Positions 61,373 to 64,000 of a DNA stretch of 64,000 nucleotides are shown here, one piece after another. This stretch comes from Pyronema omphalodes. Taxonomy: Eukaryota > Ascomycota > Pezizomycetes > Pezizales > Pyronemataceae. The translations under genes and the position numbers were made by a program. The notes under the pieces were generated by a model. The model saw only the letters and a list, made by a program, of their open reading frames with translations. It had not been told where the DNA came from and did no database searches. Position 1 is the stretch's first letter. Every line of letters begins with the position of its first letter. The DNA lies in the NCBI GenBank assembly GCA_024516155.1, contig JAJJXM010000002.1, positions 1,302,001-1,366,000 of the forward strand, given 5' to 3'.

Positions 61373-61705
61373 ATATATCATAGAATTCGAGGAGGATGGA
61401 AGGGGGAGGAGATGTTTCGAGGCTTAATGCGTTATTCTCCATGCCTTGTCGGAATTATCTACTCTCTTCCTAGTCCTGGTCCATTAGGCTCCTGGCTCCT
61501 GACTCCGGGCGCCGGGCTACAAGCACCGGAACCTTTTGCTAAGTTCTGGCCGTCCTATTAAGCTTCAAAGATCAGAACTGAGAAATTCCGGAAGTGATGA
61601 TATTGCTTCAGATTCGACAAGGCCCGGGGTGATTGAAGCGGGATTTGAAAAGTATTGTTGAAGTTTTATTGCCTAGTTTGAGTCACTTATATCGTTTACT
61701 ACCTA

Positions 61706-61747
61706 CTTGGAGCTGCTTGGAGCTGCTTGGAGCTGCTTGGAGCTGCT
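61706..61747 (+). repeat. CTTGGAGCTG decanucleotide repeat
   Basis: Four tandem copies of the 10-bp unit plus a partial unit. Confidence 0.9.
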
Positions 61748-64000
61748 GGGTTTAATGGAAGCTTTGGGGACGAATTGATAATTGATAATTGATGGGATTG
61801 ATAGAGGAAAGACAAACTGCGCCACGTTTATATGCCATGCCATGCCATGCATAGAGCGCCCTACCCGTGATGACTGGGTGCTACATAAAGCCTACAGCCT
61901 ATGTTACAGCATCAACGCAGGAACCGGAACATGTATCATCGGTATCAAGGGGGGTTGTATAATGAGTAATCCGCTGGGAATATTCAGCCTTGATATGTGG
62001 GGGTATGTTGATAGCCGTAACATTCGAAGTGCATAAATTTCCCAGGTTAAGAAAATGAAAATTAGGTGGTAGAGTGTTATGCAGTAGAAGTGTCAAAGCC
62101 TTGCTATGCATGCTGTGGTATGCGATATATGCTGGCGCGATGATGATTCAGATGTCAAGGTTTGACAGAGTAATGTGAAGCTGAATGTTTGACAGCTTAA
62201 ACTTTGTGGCGCAGCTCCCTGCTATTTTTTGCTCTCGTAATACGCCAGCGCGTCTGCGACTCTGCGACTCTGCGAGTTTTTGTGGGCGCTTTGCGAGCCT
62301 TGTTATCGATGAGTGAGTGGGATTTTAAGGCTACATACACTGCAACCTGCACAGCTACACAGCTACACAGCTATACGGTTATAAAGCTTCAGAACTATTG
62401 GTTATGGCATATTAGAAAACTAGTAAAACATTACCTGATAATAATGATGATGCTGCTGAATAGTAAGGATCCTGAATCCTGATTGCTGAATCCGGAATCT
62501 TGATAATCAACAGAATTCTACCTGAAAGCCTCGCGCGACATTAACCGCCGGAAGCAAAGTCCTCAAAAGTTACCTTGGGTATTCTCAGGTATAGTACGAT
62601 ACAAGTTTATCGGTTGCTCAATATCGTCATCTCTACAAAGAGAAAGAAAAAGTTTGACGGCCTGGTCTTGGAAAAAAAATTATTCCCCATAATCACCATC
62701 ATCACCATCATCATCGTAATCATCATAATCATAATCAGCATCATCAGCAGTAGCAGTAGTAACAGCAGCAGCATCAGCATGCTCTGCCCTGCCCTGTCCT
62801 GTCCTGCCCTGCCCTGCCAATAGTCGCTGACATGCAACAGGCCGGTAGGTAGGCAGCAAGGCACCTGGCAGGCACCTGGCCGGCAGGCAGCTAGATCAGA
62901 CCCGTACCCATCTCCCTGGGACCCCTAGTTGCGCGTAGTGATGGATCCCTGTCGTGTTTAGTCGCATTCCATCCCATCCCATCTCATCCCGCCCCGTCCC
63001 ACCAGCAACAGCCTACCCAGCAGCAACAGTCTAACCCCCATGCTAATATTCTACTGTCGCTGATTTATGGCATGATATCCTTGTTCTACACTTTCCCTCC
63101 TCCCTTATGCTACTCCTTCCCTCCATCCATCCTCCATCCTCCATCCTGAAATTCCCGCTATGTGCTATCGCTACGTATACGTACGGGTTGTAAAGCGATT
63201 GAGCCGGGTGGAGATATGCTGCCACCGTCGAGGAGTCGAGGCGAGGCGAGTCGCGTCGGGCAGCGAGCTCTTTGTCATGACATGAGTCCAATAGTATACC
63301 AGTATCCCGATGTTAACGATTATGACTCCGATGCTACAGGATAACTAGTACAGTATAGATATACAGTACTACATACAGCATATCCCATTCTCTGGTGATC
63401 GGAATCATCTACCAATATTCTATTCCTGAAAAAGTTACTGTGGCGGGCGGGCGACTTTGTGCCTTCCTTGCCCCGTATGTAGAGTAGCATAGGGGCGTTG
63501 TATGGACTTTCGCCTGGGTAAAGCCGGAGATTGCGATCGATATGGAAGGGCTGGCTGGCTTGCTGGCTGGCTGGATGGCTTAGGGAAATATAGTGCTATG
63601 CTGGTGCTATGCTGGTGCTATGGGACTATGGTGCTATGGTGCTATCCTCTGTCCAGAAATCACCAGGCTGCTGAATTCAAAGACTCAGAAACAACTCTAC
63701 TCTAGAGTGAGTCTACACTACTGTGTTTCCAACCGACCCACCCCCCACCCTATTATGTACCAGTCTACCAGCACCCTGGGGCCTGGTTGTCCCACACTAT
63801 TGGGAATTTGGGGGCTACTCACTATACAGTCGTGGATACTAGCTCGCTATGGCTACTAAAAAGAAGCGACCGAGCGCTGTTATTGTTGTTGTTGGGTGGA
63901 AACTGGATGGGGGAGTGAAACAACAGCAGCAACGTATATCCCCCCCATACGGGCCGGGACAAGACAAGACAAGACAAAATAACGGAACCCGCCGCTTTGG

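Larger units (their letters stand above)
55548..64000. other. 8.5-kb simple-repeat-rich region without supported genes
   Basis: Contains the promoter of the acetyltransferase at its left end, with GTGAT and GTT/GTA triplet repeats at 55550-55790. Many tandem repeats and three G runs follow. Frames up to 220 codons exist but consist of low-complexity translation of G/C runs or satellites. It could be an unusually long promoter or non-coding transcript of a gene beyond 64 kb; that is speculation. Confidence 0.5.

Overview
The window looks like nuclear DNA of a filamentous ascomycete (Pezizomycotina). Genes on both strands are split by short introns, mostly 46-90 bp, with GTRAGT-like donors, CTAAC-type branch sites and AG acceptors. 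The gene set is typical of these fungi: Dicer-like 1, TRS85, TAP42, SVF1, SYO1, MLH1, CHMP7 and the mitochondrial ribosomal protein uS14m. I cannot place it more finely than subphylum from sequence alone.

The first 22 kb is gene-dense. In order it holds the 3' end of an unrecognised proline-rich gene, CHMP7 (ESCRT-III), MRP2/uS14m, TRS85 (TRAPPIII), an IAH1-type SGNH esterase, an F-box/ankyrin protein, a complete six-exon Dicer-like 1, a Nudix ADP-sugar pyrophosphatase, TAP42 and SVF1. CHMP7/MRP2, TRS85/IAH1 and Nudix/TAP42 are divergent pairs, the last separated by only 161 bp. The genes are housekeeping and RNA-silencing functions without operon-like logic.

From 22.2 to 31.4 kb I find no supportable intact gene. 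The desert contains a 528-bp hAT-type MITE with perfect 21-bp terminal inverted repeats and a perfect 8-bp target-site duplication (24141-24684), and possible decayed coding sequence on the minus strand (27.8-30.3 kb). An RBMS/MSSP-like two-RRM protein follows (31.45-33.2 kb), then a second desert with a tRNA-Ala(AGC) and a doubtful 48-codon gene beside it. After these come SYO1 (38.9-41.0 kb) and MLH1 (43.7-48.2 kb).

From 48 kb to the right edge the only gene is a three-exon GNAT acetyltransferase (54.66-55.55 kb). The remaining ~15 kb is rich in short tandem duplications, microsatellites and long G homopolymers. All nine G runs of 14 or more in the window lie on the + strand, and no C run of comparable length was seen. 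MLH1 itself is odd: its last intron is 1.6 kb where most neighbours' introns are about 50 bp, and its C-terminal FERC motif reads FERSC. Exon structures were assembled by hand from splice signals, frame continuity and family conservation; no transcript or database evidence was available.
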